From positions 864,501 to 928,500 of the forward strand of contig NZ_CP117445.1 in assembly GCF_030687715.1 (NCBI RefSeq): DNA of 64,000 bases, read 5' to 3'. The position numbers and the translations under genes were made by a program. Numbering within the stretch: position 1 is the stretch's first letter; each line of letters begins with the position of its first letter. The notes below the pieces were generated by a model that had not been told where the DNA came from, did not search any database, and worked only from the letters and a program-made list of their open reading frames with translations. The DNA is from Pseudomonas sp. FP2196 (GTDB lineage Bacteria > Pseudomonadota > Gammaproteobacteria > Pseudomonadales > Pseudomonadaceae). Shown here one piece after another: positions 25,702 to 34,164 of this stretch.

Positions 25702-25745
25702 CAGGGATTTGTCCCTGGCCTGTTGAAGCTGTTTCCCTGAAACAG
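25702..25745 (+). promoter_or_regulatory. Tandem hairpins in the rpsO leader (candidate S15 autoregulatory RNA)
   Basis: CAGGGA-TTTG-TCCCTG (25702-25717) and CTGTTT-CCCTG-AAACAG (25729-25745) form two perfect stems. The second ends 9 nt before the ribosome site AAAAGG of rpsO. S15 is known to repress its own translation by binding its mRNA leader in several bacteria; a similar role here is inferred from position and structure only. Confidence 0.5.
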
Positions 25746-25768
25746 TTTCCTGATAAAAGGATTGCCTC

Positions 25769-26038
25769 ATGGCTCTCGACGTTCAAGAAAAAGCTCAAAT
25801 CGTTGCTGACTACCAGCAAGCTGTTGGTGACACTGGTTCGCCAGAAGTGCAAGTTGCACTGCTGACCCACAACATCAACAAACTGCAAGGTCACTTCAAG
25901 GCCAACGGTAAAGATCACCACTCCCGTCGTGGTCTGATCCGCATGGTAAACCAGCGCCGTAAGCTGCTGGACTACCTGAAAGGCAAGGATCTGGGTCGTT
26001 ATCAGACTCTGATCGGTCGCCTGGGTCTGCGTCGCTAA
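25769..26038 (+). CDS. rpsO: 30S ribosomal protein S15
   Basis: S15 is a primary 16S rRNA binding protein and part of a bridge to the 50S subunit. The 89-residue protein has the expected four-helix sequence, with [41 protein letters not shown] and [20 protein letters not shown]. The ATG follows AAAAGG. It lies between truB and pnp, as in E. coli, and the upstream leader has two hairpins that may serve feedback control. Confidence 0.98.
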   Translation: MALDVQEKAQIVADYQQAVGDTGSPEVQVALLTHNINKLQGHFKANGKDHHSRRGLIRMVNQRRKLLDYLKGKDLGRYQTLIGRLGLRR

Positions 26039-26071
26039 TCAGCGATTGCGCTATGAGGTTGGTTGTCTGTC

Positions 26072-26099
26072 AGGCGTCAGCGGTTTACCGCTGGCGCCT
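26072..26099 (+). promoter_or_regulatory. Long hairpin in the rpsO-pnp gap (candidate processing site)
   Basis: AGGCGTCAGCGG (26072-26083), the loop TTTA and CCGCTGGCGCCT (26088-26099) give a 12-bp stem with one G-U pair. No U-tract follows, so it is a poor terminator. In E. coli, PNPase controls its own mRNA through an RNase III-cut leader hairpin. This stem lies about 130 nt before pnp and could be an equivalent, or it could be the rpsO 3' end. Confidence 0.5.
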
Positions 26100-26232
26100 T
26101 GCAGGCTCCCAGCCTCAAGTTTTATCTGGACACACGTTTTACCCTGGACAGGCGTTGGGCCGATTCCCGACATTGCCCAAGAATTTCGCAAGAAACCAGT
26201 TCCCCCAAGAGCCACAAAGAAGGTAGGACACC

Positions 26233-28338
26233 GTGAACCCGGTAATCAAAAAATTCCAGTTCGGTCAGTCGACCGTTACCCTCGAGACTGGCCGTATCGC
26301 CCGTCAGGCCTCCGGCGCAGTATTGGTCACCGTTGACGACGACGTCAGCGTATTGGTGACCGTTGTTGGTGCCAAGCAAGCCGATCCGGGCAAGGGCTTC
26401 TTCCCTCTGTCCGTTCACTACCAGGAAAAGACTTACGCTGCCGGTAAGATCCCTGGCGGTTTCTTCAAGCGTGAAGGCCGTCCTTCCGAGAAAGAAACCC
26501 TGACTTCCCGACTGATCGACCGTCCGATCCGTCCGCTGTTCCCAGAAGGTTTCATGAACGAAGTGCAGGTTGTCTGCACCGTCGTTTCCACCAGCAAGAA
26601 GACCGATCCGGACATCGCTGCGATGATCGGTACCTCGGCTGCCCTGGCTATCTCGGGCATCCCGTTCGACGGCCCGATCGGCGCCGCGCGTGTAGCTTTC
26701 CACGAAAGCACCGGCTACCTGCTGAACCCGACTTACGAGCAGCAAGCTGCTTCGAGCCTGGACATGGTTGTTGCCGGTACTTCGGACGCCGTGTTGATGG
26801 TTGAATCGGAAGCCAAAGAGCTGACCGAAGACCAGATGCTGGGCGCGGTACTGTTTGCTCACGACGAGTTCCAGGTGGTGATCAACGCCGTTAAAGAACT
26901 GGCTGCCGAAGCCGCCAAGCCAACCTGGAACTGGGCTCCACAGCCAGAAGCCACCGAACTGCTGGGCGCTATCCGTGCCGAGTTCGGCGAGGCGATCTCC
27001 CAGGCTTACACCATCACCATCAAGGCCGATCGTTACGCTCGCCTGGGTGAGCTGAAGGATCAGGTGGTTGCCAAGCTGTCCGGTGAAGAAGGCCAGCCTT
27101 CGTCCAGCGAAGTCAAAGCGGCATTCGGCGAAATCGAATACCGCACCGTTCGCGAAAACATCGTAAACGGCAAGCCACGTATCGACGGCCGCGACACCCG
27201 CACCGTACGTCCGCTGAACATCGAAGTCGGCGTTCTGCCAAAGACCCACGGTTCGGCGCTGTTCACCCGTGGTGAAACCCAGGCTCTGGTAGTCGCGACT
27301 CTGGGCACCGCCCGTGACGCACAACTGCTGGACACCCTGGAAGGCGAGAAAAAAGACCCGTTCATGCTGCACTACAACTTCCCTCCGTTCTCGGTGGGCG
27401 AGTGTGGTCGCATGGGTGGTGCTGGTCGTCGTGAAATCGGTCACGGCCGCCTGGCCCGTCGTTCGGTTTCGGCCATGCTGCCTGCCGCTGACGTGTTCCC
27501 GTACACCATCCGCGTGGTTTCGGAAATTACCGAATCCAACGGTTCGAGCTCGATGGCTTCCGTTTGCGGCGCTTCCCTGGCTCTGATGGACGCTGGCGTA
27601 CCGATGAAGGCACCGGTTGCCGGTATCGCGATGGGTCTGGTTAAGGAAGGCGAGAAATTCGCAGTCCTGACCGACATCCTGGGTGACGAAGACCACCTGG
27701 GCGACATGGACTTCAAAGTGGCCGGTACCGCCAAAGGCGTTACCGCACTGCAGATGGACATCAAGATCAAGGGCATCACCGAAGAGATCATGGAAATCGC
27801 TCTGGGCCAAGCCCTGGAAGCGCGCCTGAACATCCTCGGTCAGATGAACCAGATCATCGGCCAGTCGCGTACCGAACTGTCGGCCAACGCTCCGACCATG
27901 ATCGCGATGAAGATCGACACCGACAAGATCCGTGACGTTATCGGTAAAGGTGGCGCGACCATCCGTGCGATCTGCGAAGAAACCAAGGCTTCGATCGACA
28001 TCGAAGACGACGGTTCGATCAAGATCTTCGGCGAAACCAAGGAAGCTGCAGAAGCTGCTCGTCAGCGCGTTCTGGGTATCACCGCTGAGGCCGAGATCGG
28101 CAAGATCTACGTCGGCAAGGTTGAGCGCATCGTCGACTTCGGCGCATTCGTCAACATCCTGCCGGGCAAGGACGGTCTGGTTCACATCTCGATGCTGAGC
28201 GACGCTCGTGTTGAGAAAGTGACCGACATCCTGAAAGAAGGCCAGGAAGTGGAAGTGCTGGTACTGGACGTGGACAACCGCGGCCGTATCAAGCTGTCCA
28301 TCAAAGACGTGGCAGCGGCGAAGGCTTCGGGCGTTTAA
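26233..28338 (+). CDS. pnp: Polyribonucleotide nucleotidyltransferase (PNPase)
   Basis: PNPase degrades RNA 3' to 5' with phosphate and is part of the RNA degradosome. The 701-residue protein has two RNase PH domains (about 1-220 and 300-540) joined by a helical linker. The catalytic-half motif [19 protein letters not shown] lies in the second. A KH domain (about 552-612, [13 protein letters not shown]) and an S1 domain (about 620-690) follow. I chose GTG 26233 because the protein then begins [12 protein letters not shown], the family start. A strong terminator follows. Confidence 0.98.
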   Translation: MNPVIKKFQFGQSTVTLETGRIARQASGAVLVTVDDDVSVLVTVVGAKQADPGKGFFPLSVHYQEKTYAAGKIPGGFFKREGRPSEKETLTSRLIDRPIRPLFPEGFMNEVQVVCTVVSTSKKTDPDIAAMIGTSAALAISGIPFDGPIGAARVAFHESTGYLLNPTYEQQAASSLDMVVAGTSDAVLMVESEAKELTEDQMLGAVLFAHDEFQVVINAVKELAAEAAKPTWNWAPQPEATELLGAIRAEFGEAISQAYTITIKADRYARLGELKDQVVAKLSGEEGQPSSSEVKAAFGEIEYRTVRENIVNGKPRIDGRDTRTVRPLNIEVGVLPKTHGSALFTRGETQALVVATLGTARDAQLLDTLEGEKKDPFMLHYNFPPFSVGECGRMGGAGRREIGHGRLARRSVSAMLPAADVFPYTIRVVSEITESNGSSSMASVCGASLALMDAGVPMKAPVAGIAMGLVKEGEKFAVLTDILGDEDHLGDMDFKVAGTAKGVTALQMDIKIKGITEEIMEIALGQALEARLNILGQMNQIIGQSRTELSANAPTMIAMKIDTDKIRDVIGKGGATIRAICEETKASIDIEDDGSIKIFGETKEAAEAARQRVLGITAEAEIGKIYVGKVERIVDFGAFVNILPGKDGLVHISMLSDARVEKVTDILKEGQEVEVLVLDVDNRGRIKLSIKDVAAAKASGV

Positions 28339-28368
28339 TTACCCGCACGCTTTAGCGCAATAAAAATG

Positions 28369-28399
28369 CCCCGCCGTGAAAACGGCGGGGTATTTTTTT
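28369..28399 (+). terminator. Intrinsic terminator of pnp
   Basis: CCCCGCCGT-GAAA-ACGGCGGGG followed by TATTTTTTT is a strong terminator with a GNRA tetraloop, 30 nt after the pnp stop. Confidence 0.95.
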
Positions 28400-28410
28400 G
28401 TCTGCCATAA

Positions 28411-28489
28411 AAGCAAAAGATCGCAGCCTGCGGCAGCTCCTACATGAGATCGGTGTAGGAGCTGACGCAGGCTGCGATCTTTGCTTTTG
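28411..28489. repeat. REP-type inverted repeat
   Basis: AAGCAAAAGATCGCAGCCTG... and its inverted copy ending ...CAGGCTGCGATCTTTGCTTT flank a short loop; both arms also share the GCTCCTACA/TGTAGGAGC element. This is one of several copies of the same family in the window and lies between the pnp terminator and tRNA-Thr. Confidence 0.9.
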
Positions 28490-28517
28490 TGAAAACCGGT
28501 GCTAGGTTTAGCCCACC

Positions 28518-28593
28518 GCCCGTGTAGCTCAGCCGGTAGAGCAGCGCACTCGTAACGCGAAGGTCGCAGGTTCGATTCCTGTCTCGGGCACCA
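28518..28593 (+). tRNA. tRNA-Thr (anticodon CGT), with mispairs
   Basis: A 76-nt class I tRNA with an encoded CCA, intact D arm GCTC-AGCCGGTA-GAGC, T arm GCAGG-TTCGATT-CCTGT and anticodon loop CTCGTAA, giving anticodon CGT (codon ACG). It resembles E. coli ThrW in the anticodon region. Mispairs are visible: T6 x T67 in the acceptor stem, A31 x C39 and G27 x A43 in the anticodon stem. The last is shared with E. coli ThrW as I recall it. No integrase lies nearby. Confidence 0.9.
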
Positions 28594-28822
28594 CCTCCGC
28601 AATTTCACCCTCCGATTCATGTTCCGCAGGTCAGCTTTTTGTGCAAGAGATGTAAAGAGCCGTGTAATTCGTCATGCAAACGTCCTATATTCGGTGCCTG
28701 CATGAGCATCGCTTAGCAGTTTTCAGATGATCCCGAATGGTTCCGAAGGCCGGGCTAACCGCGTCAGAGAGATCCTTGATGATCCAGATCCATCTTCCAT
28801 TCCTAAGATCAACGAGAACGCC

Positions 28823-29122
28823 ATGACCGAATTAACTCAAGAGCAACGCCACGAAAAAGCGCTGGAAAAATACATTCTGGACGTACCGGACCTGAAGGAA
28901 GAGATCAAGGACCTGAGTCCTGACGATCAGAAAGATCAGATCCAGTGGGCCTTCGAAGATGAAGCTGAGGCCCAAGGCTTGCAGCCGTGGGAACTGACGC
29001 TCAAGTACACGAGCACGCCTGAAGAATTCGAGGCGCAACGTCTCGTATTGCACAAAGAGGCCGCCGAAGTACTGGGCGTAGAGTGGCAGGAGTACTGCGA
29101 GATGAACAATCTGGTGGTCTGA
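28823..29122 (+). CDS. Small DUF6388-like protein
   Basis: This is a 99-residue acidic cytoplasmic protein, probably all-helical, with no signal peptide or membrane segment. The sequence MTELTQEQRHEKALEKYILD then a conserved-looking FEDEAEAQGLQPWELTLKYTS recalls a small Pseudomonas family annotated as DUF6388; I name it from memory of such sequences, without a search. Function is unknown. I chose ATG 28823 because the upstream in-frame stretch (from 28727) is not protein-like. It shares a terminator with convergent nadC. Confidence 0.65.
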   Translation: MTELTQEQRHEKALEKYILDVPDLKEEIKDLSPDDQKDQIQWAFEDEAEAQGLQPWELTLKYTSTPEEFEAQRLVLHKEAAEVLGVEWQEYCEMNNLVV

Positions 29123-29125
29123 AAC

Positions 29126-29160
29126 AAAAACGCCAGCCTCAACCGGGCTGGCGTTTTTTA
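29126..29160. terminator. Bidirectional terminator, DUF6388-like gene and nadC
   Basis: CGCCAGCC and GGCTGGCG form a stem flanked by five A on the left and six T on the right, so it can terminate transcription from both sides between convergent genes. Confidence 0.92.
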
Positions 29161-29173
29161 TTGCGCGCAGTCT

Positions 29174-30022
29174 TCAGAGGCTGAGGCGCATCGACAGATC
29201 CACCGCCTTCACATCCTTGGTCATCGCACCAATCGAGATGTAATCCACACCGGTTTCGGCGATGGGCAGCAGTGTGCTTTCGTTGATGCCGCCGCTGGCT
29301 TCCAGTTTGGCCTTACCGCCGTTCAGGCGTACGGCTTCGCGCATGTCGTCCAGACTTAACTCATCAAGCATGATGATGTCGGCGCCGGCCGCCAGAGCTT
29401 CTTTCAGTTCATCCAGACTTTCCACTTCGATTTCCACCGGTTTGCCCGGCGCGATCTTGTGCGCGGCTTCAATGGCTTGCGCAATGCCACCGCTGGCAGC
29501 GATGTGGTTTTCCTTGATCAGAAAGGCGTCGTACAGGCCGATGCGATGGTTGTGGCAGCCACCGCAGGTCACGGCGTATTTCTGCGCCAGACGCAGGCCT
29601 GGCAGGGTCTTGCGGGTGTCGAGCAGCTTGACCCGGGTTTCGGCGACGAAGTCCGCCAGATACTGCGCGCGGGTTGCCACGCCCGAGAGTAATTGCAGGA
29701 AGTTCAGGGCGCTGCGTTCACCGGTCAACAGCGAACGGGCCGGGCCTTCCAGGTGAAACAGTGGCTGATTGGGTTTGACCCGTTCGCCATCGATCACTTG
29801 CCAATGCACCGCCACACGTGGATCGAGCTGGCGAAACACTGTATCTACCCAGGCAGTGCCGCAGATGACGGCGTCGTCGCGCGTGATGATGGTGGCTTTG
29901 GCCAGACGTTCGGCCGGGATCAGTTGCGCGGTGATATCGCCGCTGCCGATGTCTTCGAGCAACGCACGGCGCACGTTGGCTTCGATTTCGGCGGTCAAAT
30001 CGGCGAGACGTAGATTCGGCAT
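29174..30022 (-). CDS. nadC: Nicotinate-nucleotide pyrophosphorylase (quinolinate phosphoribosyltransferase) NadC
   Basis: NadC converts quinolinate and PRPP to nicotinate mononucleotide in NAD synthesis. The 282-residue protein has the N-terminal [14 protein letters not shown] and the central [41 protein letters not shown] then carries substrate-binding His/Arg/Lys residues. [15 protein letters not shown] and [11 protein letters not shown] line the barrel. I chose ATG 30022 (MPNLRLADL); the open frame upstream is not family-like. In P. aeruginosa nadC also lies beside the DUF1631-ampDE genes, as I recall. Confidence 0.96.
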   Translation of the reverse strand: MPNLRLADLTAEIEANVRRALLEDIGSGDITAQLIPAERLAKATIITRDDAVICGTAWVDTVFRQLDPRVAVHWQVIDGERVKPNQPLFHLEGPARSLLTGERSALNFLQLLSGVATRAQYLADFVAETRVKLLDTRKTLPGLRLAQKYAVTCGGCHNHRIGLYDAFLIKENHIAASGGIAQAIEAAHKIAPGKPVEIEVESLDELKEALAAGADIIMLDELSLDDMREAVRLNGGKAKLEASGGINESTLLPIAETGVDYISIGAMTKDVKAVDLSMRLSL

Positions 30023-30300
30023 AACGGGCTCCACAAACAAAGTGATTCGATTATAGGGGCATGGCAGGAGCCAACCCAAGGCGATAACTCGCGTGCTTGA
30101 CTGCATCTGGTCGATTTTCTTTGAGCAAACCGTGTTTTTACGTGGTCAGTGGAAGGTGTTCAGGCATAGGGGAAACCCTGACGCCTATGGCGCCGGGGAT
30201 AACTTTTGCAAGATAATTCGCCTTGCGTTTGACGTCATAGCCTTGACGCTTCCATCGATGTTGCTGACCAACGAAAGAATCACCGTTTCAGGAGGCTTGG

Positions 30301-32484
30301 ATGCACAAAGACGGGAAAGTAGTGCCTTTGCACAAGGTCGCTACCGATCAGGCGAATCATTCGCCGCTCGCCCGCCTGCCTGTGATTCTGCTTCAGGTTC
30401 GCGACAAGGCTGCTCAGCAACTGCGCCACGGTCTGCAGGAGCTGTTCGACAACGCCGACGACACCCTGTTCGAAATGGCCGACCGGGCGCGCAACGACGT
30501 CGAACAGAACATTTTCTTTGAAGCCATGCGCGATCTGCGCCTCAAGCGTAAAAACATCGAGCGCGGCTTTCTTGAGCTGTTCTTCGAGTCTTTTGTCGGC
30601 CTCACTCAAAACGATTCTGCACACAACGCGCTTCCGGGCACTTTGCTATACGAACAATCCGCGCCGCGCACCGATGACATGGAGCGCAATGTGGCCGTAG
30701 AGACCATGGTCGGCCGCGTGCTCAAGCGTGATGGCTTCGCGCTCGATCAACTGACCGCGCGTCTCAGTGCATTACTCGGCACTACCCTCGACGACCAGCA
30801 CAACCCGCTTGGTCCGTCGCTGCTCTGCGAATATTTCCTTCAGGCCGGGCGCAACCTGGGTGTGGAGATCAAGGTCAAGCTGATCCTGCTCAAACTGTTC
30901 GAACGCTATGTATTGGCGGACACCGAACAGCTGTATGCCGAAGCCAATCAGTTGCTCAGCGCCACCGGCGTGTTGCCCGAATTGAAACCGGTCCCCGCGC
31001 GCCGCGCTATCGATCGCGCAGTGGCCGACGTGAACAGCGAAGAAAGTAACGATCCGCCGCCAGCAGACGAAGGTGTGCAGGAAGTCTTTGCCGCGTTGCA
31101 GGAGTTGCTGTTGCACGTGCGCGGCAGCGTTGCGCCGATTCTGGAGCCGAGCGCTGCGGCTCAACCAATCTCCACCCGCGACCTGCTGCGCCTGCTCTCG
31201 CACTTGCAACAATATGTGCCGGCGCTGGCTTCACAGGACGACTTCGATCTGCGTAACCAACTCGAACAGTTGCTTACGCGGGTCAGCGTCAAAAGTGGCA
31301 AATCGCGGATCGTCGGCGGCGCTGATGAAGACGTGATCAACCTGATTGCCATGGTGTTCGACTGCATCCTTGAAGATCGCAATGTCCCCGACTCGCTGAA
31401 GGCGCTGATAGCCCGTTTGCAGATCCCGATGCTCAAGGTGGCGGTGCTCGACAAGAGTTTCTTCAGTCGCAGCAGCCATCCGGCGCGTCGCTTGCTCAAT
31501 GAAATTGCCGAAGCGGCGATGGGGTGGGGTGATTGCGACGGTGAGGCGCGTGACAGCTTGTACCTGCGTATCGAGCAGGTGGTGCAGCGCTTGCTCACAG
31601 ACTTTTTTGATGATCCGGCGATTTTTTCCGAATTGCTCGCCGACTTCCTCGCCTTCACCAGTGATGAACGCCGTCGCAGCGAGTTGCTCGAACAGCGTCT
31701 GCGGGATGCCGAAGAAGGTCGGGCGAAAACCGAGCTGGCCCGTCGACGGGTCGAGCAGGCTTTGAATCAGGCACTGCTGGGCAAACTCCTGCCACCGTCG
31801 GTGGTGACATTCGTCCAGAACGCCTGGAGCAAAGTGCTGCTGCTGACCGGCCTCAAGCATGGCGAGCAGTCTGCCGAGTGGCAGGCTGATGTGCAGACAC
31901 TGGAACAACTGATCTGGAGTGTGCAGCGTCATGACGATACCGAGTCCGGCATGCGTTTGTTGGCGCTGGTACCGGGGTTGCTGAAATCGCTGCGTGATGG
32001 TTTGAGCAGATCGGCATTCGATCCGTTTGCCACCAGCGAATTCTTCAGCGAGCTGGAAGCGCTTCACGTACGGGTGCTTGAACCTTCAACTGTGGCCGAT
32101 GAAGCGGAGCCGGCGCTGATCGAGGTGTCGCAGCAGATCCAGTTGCAAACCTCAGATGAAGGCGTGATGGCGCTGGCATCGGCGCGCTCGTCCCGCGACA
32201 ACGCAGGCCTGCAACAGGTTGATCAACTGCGTGTGGGCAGTTGGGTCGTGTTTCAGGAAGAAGATGAACACACTCTGCGCTGCAAACTCGCGGCGATCAT
32301 CGACGTCACCGACAAATACGTCTTTGTCGACCGCACCGGGATGAAAGTGCTGGAGCGCAGCCGCATCGGACTGGCCCTTGAATTCCAGCGCGGTGCGGTG
32401 CGTGCGCTCGATGACACGCTGCTGTTCGACCGCGCGCTGGAGTCGGTGCTCGGCAATCTGCGACGACTCAATCGCGCCAAGTGA
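30301..32484 (+). CDS. DUF1631 family protein
   Basis: This is a 727-residue cytoplasmic protein of unknown function, matching DUF1631 by its opening (LPVILLQVRDKAAQQLRHGLQ, then FFEAMRDLRLKRKNIERGFL) and by its position between nadC and ampD. It looks largely helical, with long Leu/Glu/Arg stretches and no membrane segment. The C-terminal 100 residues contain a beta-rich part (VGSWVVFQEEDEHTLRCKLAA, YVFVDRTGMKVLERSR) that looks PilZ-like or SH3-like; this is an impression, not a test. The ATG follows AGGAGG. ampD begins 65 nt after its stop. Confidence 0.8.
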   Translation: MHKDGKVVPLHKVATDQANHSPLARLPVILLQVRDKAAQQLRHGLQELFDNADDTLFEMADRARNDVEQNIFFEAMRDLRLKRKNIERGFLELFFESFVGLTQNDSAHNALPGTLLYEQSAPRTDDMERNVAVETMVGRVLKRDGFALDQLTARLSALLGTTLDDQHNPLGPSLLCEYFLQAGRNLGVEIKVKLILLKLFERYVLADTEQLYAEANQLLSATGVLPELKPVPARRAIDRAVADVNSEESNDPPPADEGVQEVFAALQELLLHVRGSVAPILEPSAAAQPISTRDLLRLLSHLQQYVPALASQDDFDLRNQLEQLLTRVSVKSGKSRIVGGADEDVINLIAMVFDCILEDRNVPDSLKALIARLQIPMLKVAVLDKSFFSRSSHPARRLLNEIAEAAMGWGDCDGEARDSLYLRIEQVVQRLLTDFFDDPAIFSELLADFLAFTSDERRRSELLEQRLRDAEEGRAKTELARRRVEQALNQALLGKLLPPSVVTFVQNAWSKVLLLTGLKHGEQSAEWQADVQTLEQLIWSVQRHDDTESGMRLLALVPGLLKSLRDGLSRSAFDPFATSEFFSELEALHVRVLEPSTVADEAEPALIEVSQQIQLQTSDEGVMALASARSSRDNAGLQQVDQLRVGSWVVFQEEDEHTLRCKLAAIIDVTDKYVFVDRTGMKVLERSRIGLALEFQRGAVRALDDTLLFDRALESVLGNLRRLNRAK

Positions 32485-32548
32485 TCGCGCGCCGGGGGCC
32501 GATCACGGCATACTGGGCGCCAACACAGTCGGCGTTGAAGGAATCGGT

Positions 32549-33109
32549 ATGCAGTTGGATCCCGCTAGCGGGTGGTGTCACGGGGTGCAGGCCTGCCCAT
32601 CGCCCAACTTCAATGAACGCCCTGCGGGCGAAATTTCTCTGTTGGTGATCCACAACATCAGCCTGCCACCGGCGCAGTTCGCCACCGGCAAAGTGCAGGA
32701 ATTTTTCCAGAATCGTCTGGATGTCACCGAACATCCCTACTTTGCAGGGATTGCCGACCTACGGGTCTCAGCGCATTTTCTGATCGAACGTGACGGCAAG
32801 GTCACCCAGTTTGTCTCCTGTCTTGAGCGGGCGTGGCATGCGGGCGTGTCGATGTTCGAGGGGCGCGAAACCTGTAACGATTTTTCCGTGGGCATCGAAC
32901 TTGAAGGCACTGATGATCTGCCGTTCACCGACGCGCAGTATCAGGCGCTGACCGTGCTGACCCGCCAGTTGCAAAGCGCATTTCCGGCCATCACCGGCGC
33001 ACGCATTTGCGGACACAGCGACATTGCACCCGGGCGCAAGACCGATCCTGGCCCGGCATTCGACTGGGCGCGTTACCGCGCTGCCCTGGCACAAGAGGAA
33101 GAACAATGA
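32549..33109 (+). CDS. ampD: 1,6-anhydro-N-acetylmuramyl-L-alanine amidase AmpD
   Basis: AmpD is a cytoplasmic zinc amidase that cleaves the stem peptide from 1,6-anhydromuropeptides in cell-wall recycling. Its loss derepresses AmpC beta-lactamase through AmpR in relatives. The 186-residue protein has the first zinc His in LLVIHNISLPP, the central VSAHFLIERDGKVTQFV, the catalytic region GIELEGTD, and the second His and the Asp in CGHSDIAPGRKTDPGPAFDW. Zinc ligands and catalytic residues look complete. The stop overlaps the ampE start as ATGA. Confidence 0.97.
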   Translation: MQLDPASGWCHGVQACPSPNFNERPAGEISLLVIHNISLPPAQFATGKVQEFFQNRLDVTEHPYFAGIADLRVSAHFLIERDGKVTQFVSCLERAWHAGVSMFEGRETCNDFSVGIELEGTDDLPFTDAQYQALTVLTRQLQSAFPAITGARICGHSDIAPGRKTDPGPAFDWARYRAALAQEEEQ

Positions 33110-33945
33110 GTTTTCTGGTGTTACTGCTGGCGGTCTGGATCGAGAAATTCTCGGCCCTGCGCCATCGGGTTCAACGCGATGGCGGATGGATCCGCGAACT
33201 GAATAAACTCGAAAGCAGCGAGCGTCTGGCCAAACAGCCATGGCTGGTGCTGACGATTCTGGTGTTGCTGCCGGTGGCATTGCTGGGGCTGTTGCTGGTA
33301 GTGCTGGAACCCGTGGCGTACGGCCTGCTGGCCCTGCCGGTGCATTTGCTGGTGGTGATTTACAGCCTGGGGCGTGGTGACTTGCTCGGCGGGCTCGGGC
33401 CGTTCCGCGATGCCTGGCGGCGTGAGGATCTGCAAGCGGCGGCACATGTGGCCAAGCGCGATCTGGATATCTGTGCCGACAGCGGCGAGCAATTGCTCGA
33501 CCGGGTGCAGGGGCATCTGTTGTGGCAGGCCTATCAGAGCTTCTTCGCGGTGATCTTCTGGTATTTCTTGCTCGGCCCGGTGGCGGCGCTGGCCTATCGC
33601 TTGTTGGCGCTGGCCGAAGAGCACGGTCAGAACCCGGCGCTGGTCGAGCGGGCTGCGCAGTTGCGCCATGCTTTTGATTGGGTGCCGGTGCGCCTGCTGG
33701 CGGCGAGTTTTGCTCTGGTCGGCAACTTCGTCGCGGTCAGCCGGGTGATGCTGCATGAGTTGCTGAACTGGCACATCAGTGCTGCACAACTTATCAACAA
33801 GGTCGGATTGGCAGCGGGGGAGATCCCTGCTCCTGCTGTTGGGCCTGAAGGCATCAACACCCTCGATTGCCTGTGGGAATTGCTGCTGCGCGCGGCGGTG
33901 CTGTGGTATGCCGGGTTCGCCTTGTGGACAGTACTGATTCACTGA
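33106..33945 (+). CDS. ampE: AmpE membrane protein
   Basis: AmpE is an inner-membrane protein encoded with ampD. Its biochemical role is unsettled; a sensory or signalling role in the beta-lactamase circuit has been proposed. The 279-residue protein has about four membrane segments: residues near 1-12, 45-88 (ILVLLPVALLGLLLVVLEPV), 145-170 and 255-275. The regulatory-protein start MSFLVLLLAVWIEKF is typical. The 4-nt overlap with ampD makes coupled translation likely. A REP repeat follows. Confidence 0.93.
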   Translation: MSFLVLLLAVWIEKFSALRHRVQRDGGWIRELNKLESSERLAKQPWLVLTILVLLPVALLGLLLVVLEPVAYGLLALPVHLLVVIYSLGRGDLLGGLGPFRDAWRREDLQAAAHVAKRDLDICADSGEQLLDRVQGHLLWQAYQSFFAVIFWYFLLGPVAALAYRLLALAEEHGQNPALVERAAQLRHAFDWVPVRLLAASFALVGNFVAVSRVMLHELLNWHISAAQLINKVGLAAGEIPAPAVGPEGINTLDCLWELLLRAAVLWYAGFALWTVLIH

Positions 33946-33960
33946 TCACTGTCTGAAGAT

Positions 33961-34040
33961 CAAAAGATCGCAGCCTGCGGCAGCTCCTACACAGGGATTG
34001 TGTGTTTCCTGGAGGAGCTGCCGCAGGCTGCGATCTTTTT
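33961..34040. repeat. REP-type inverted repeat
   Basis: CAAAAGATCGCAGCCTGCGG and its inverted copy CCGCAGGCTGCGATCTTTTT flank about 40 nt, including CTCCTAC and a diverged GGAGGAGC. It sits 16 nt after ampE and before the chemoreceptor gene and may act as a transcript end. Confidence 0.9.
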
Positions 34041-34164
34041 CGTTAACCTTAAGTTACAAAACCTCCCTCCGATTTGAGCTATACAGAGATTGCGCCCGAT
34101 GGTGGCTATCTGCTGTCTCTGCGCGCCTGCCAATAAAAACAAGAAAAACCAAGGGAGACTTCCA

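Noticed and set aside
28518..28822. Integration site of a mobile element at tRNA-Thr
   Set aside because: No integrase, direct repeat of the tRNA 3' end or foreign gene block was seen beside it.
30093..30521. 142-codon frame upstream of and overlapping the DUF1631 gene
   Set aside because: It ends inside the DUF1631 gene in another frame, has no recognisable family, and the gene behind it has its own AGGAGG site.
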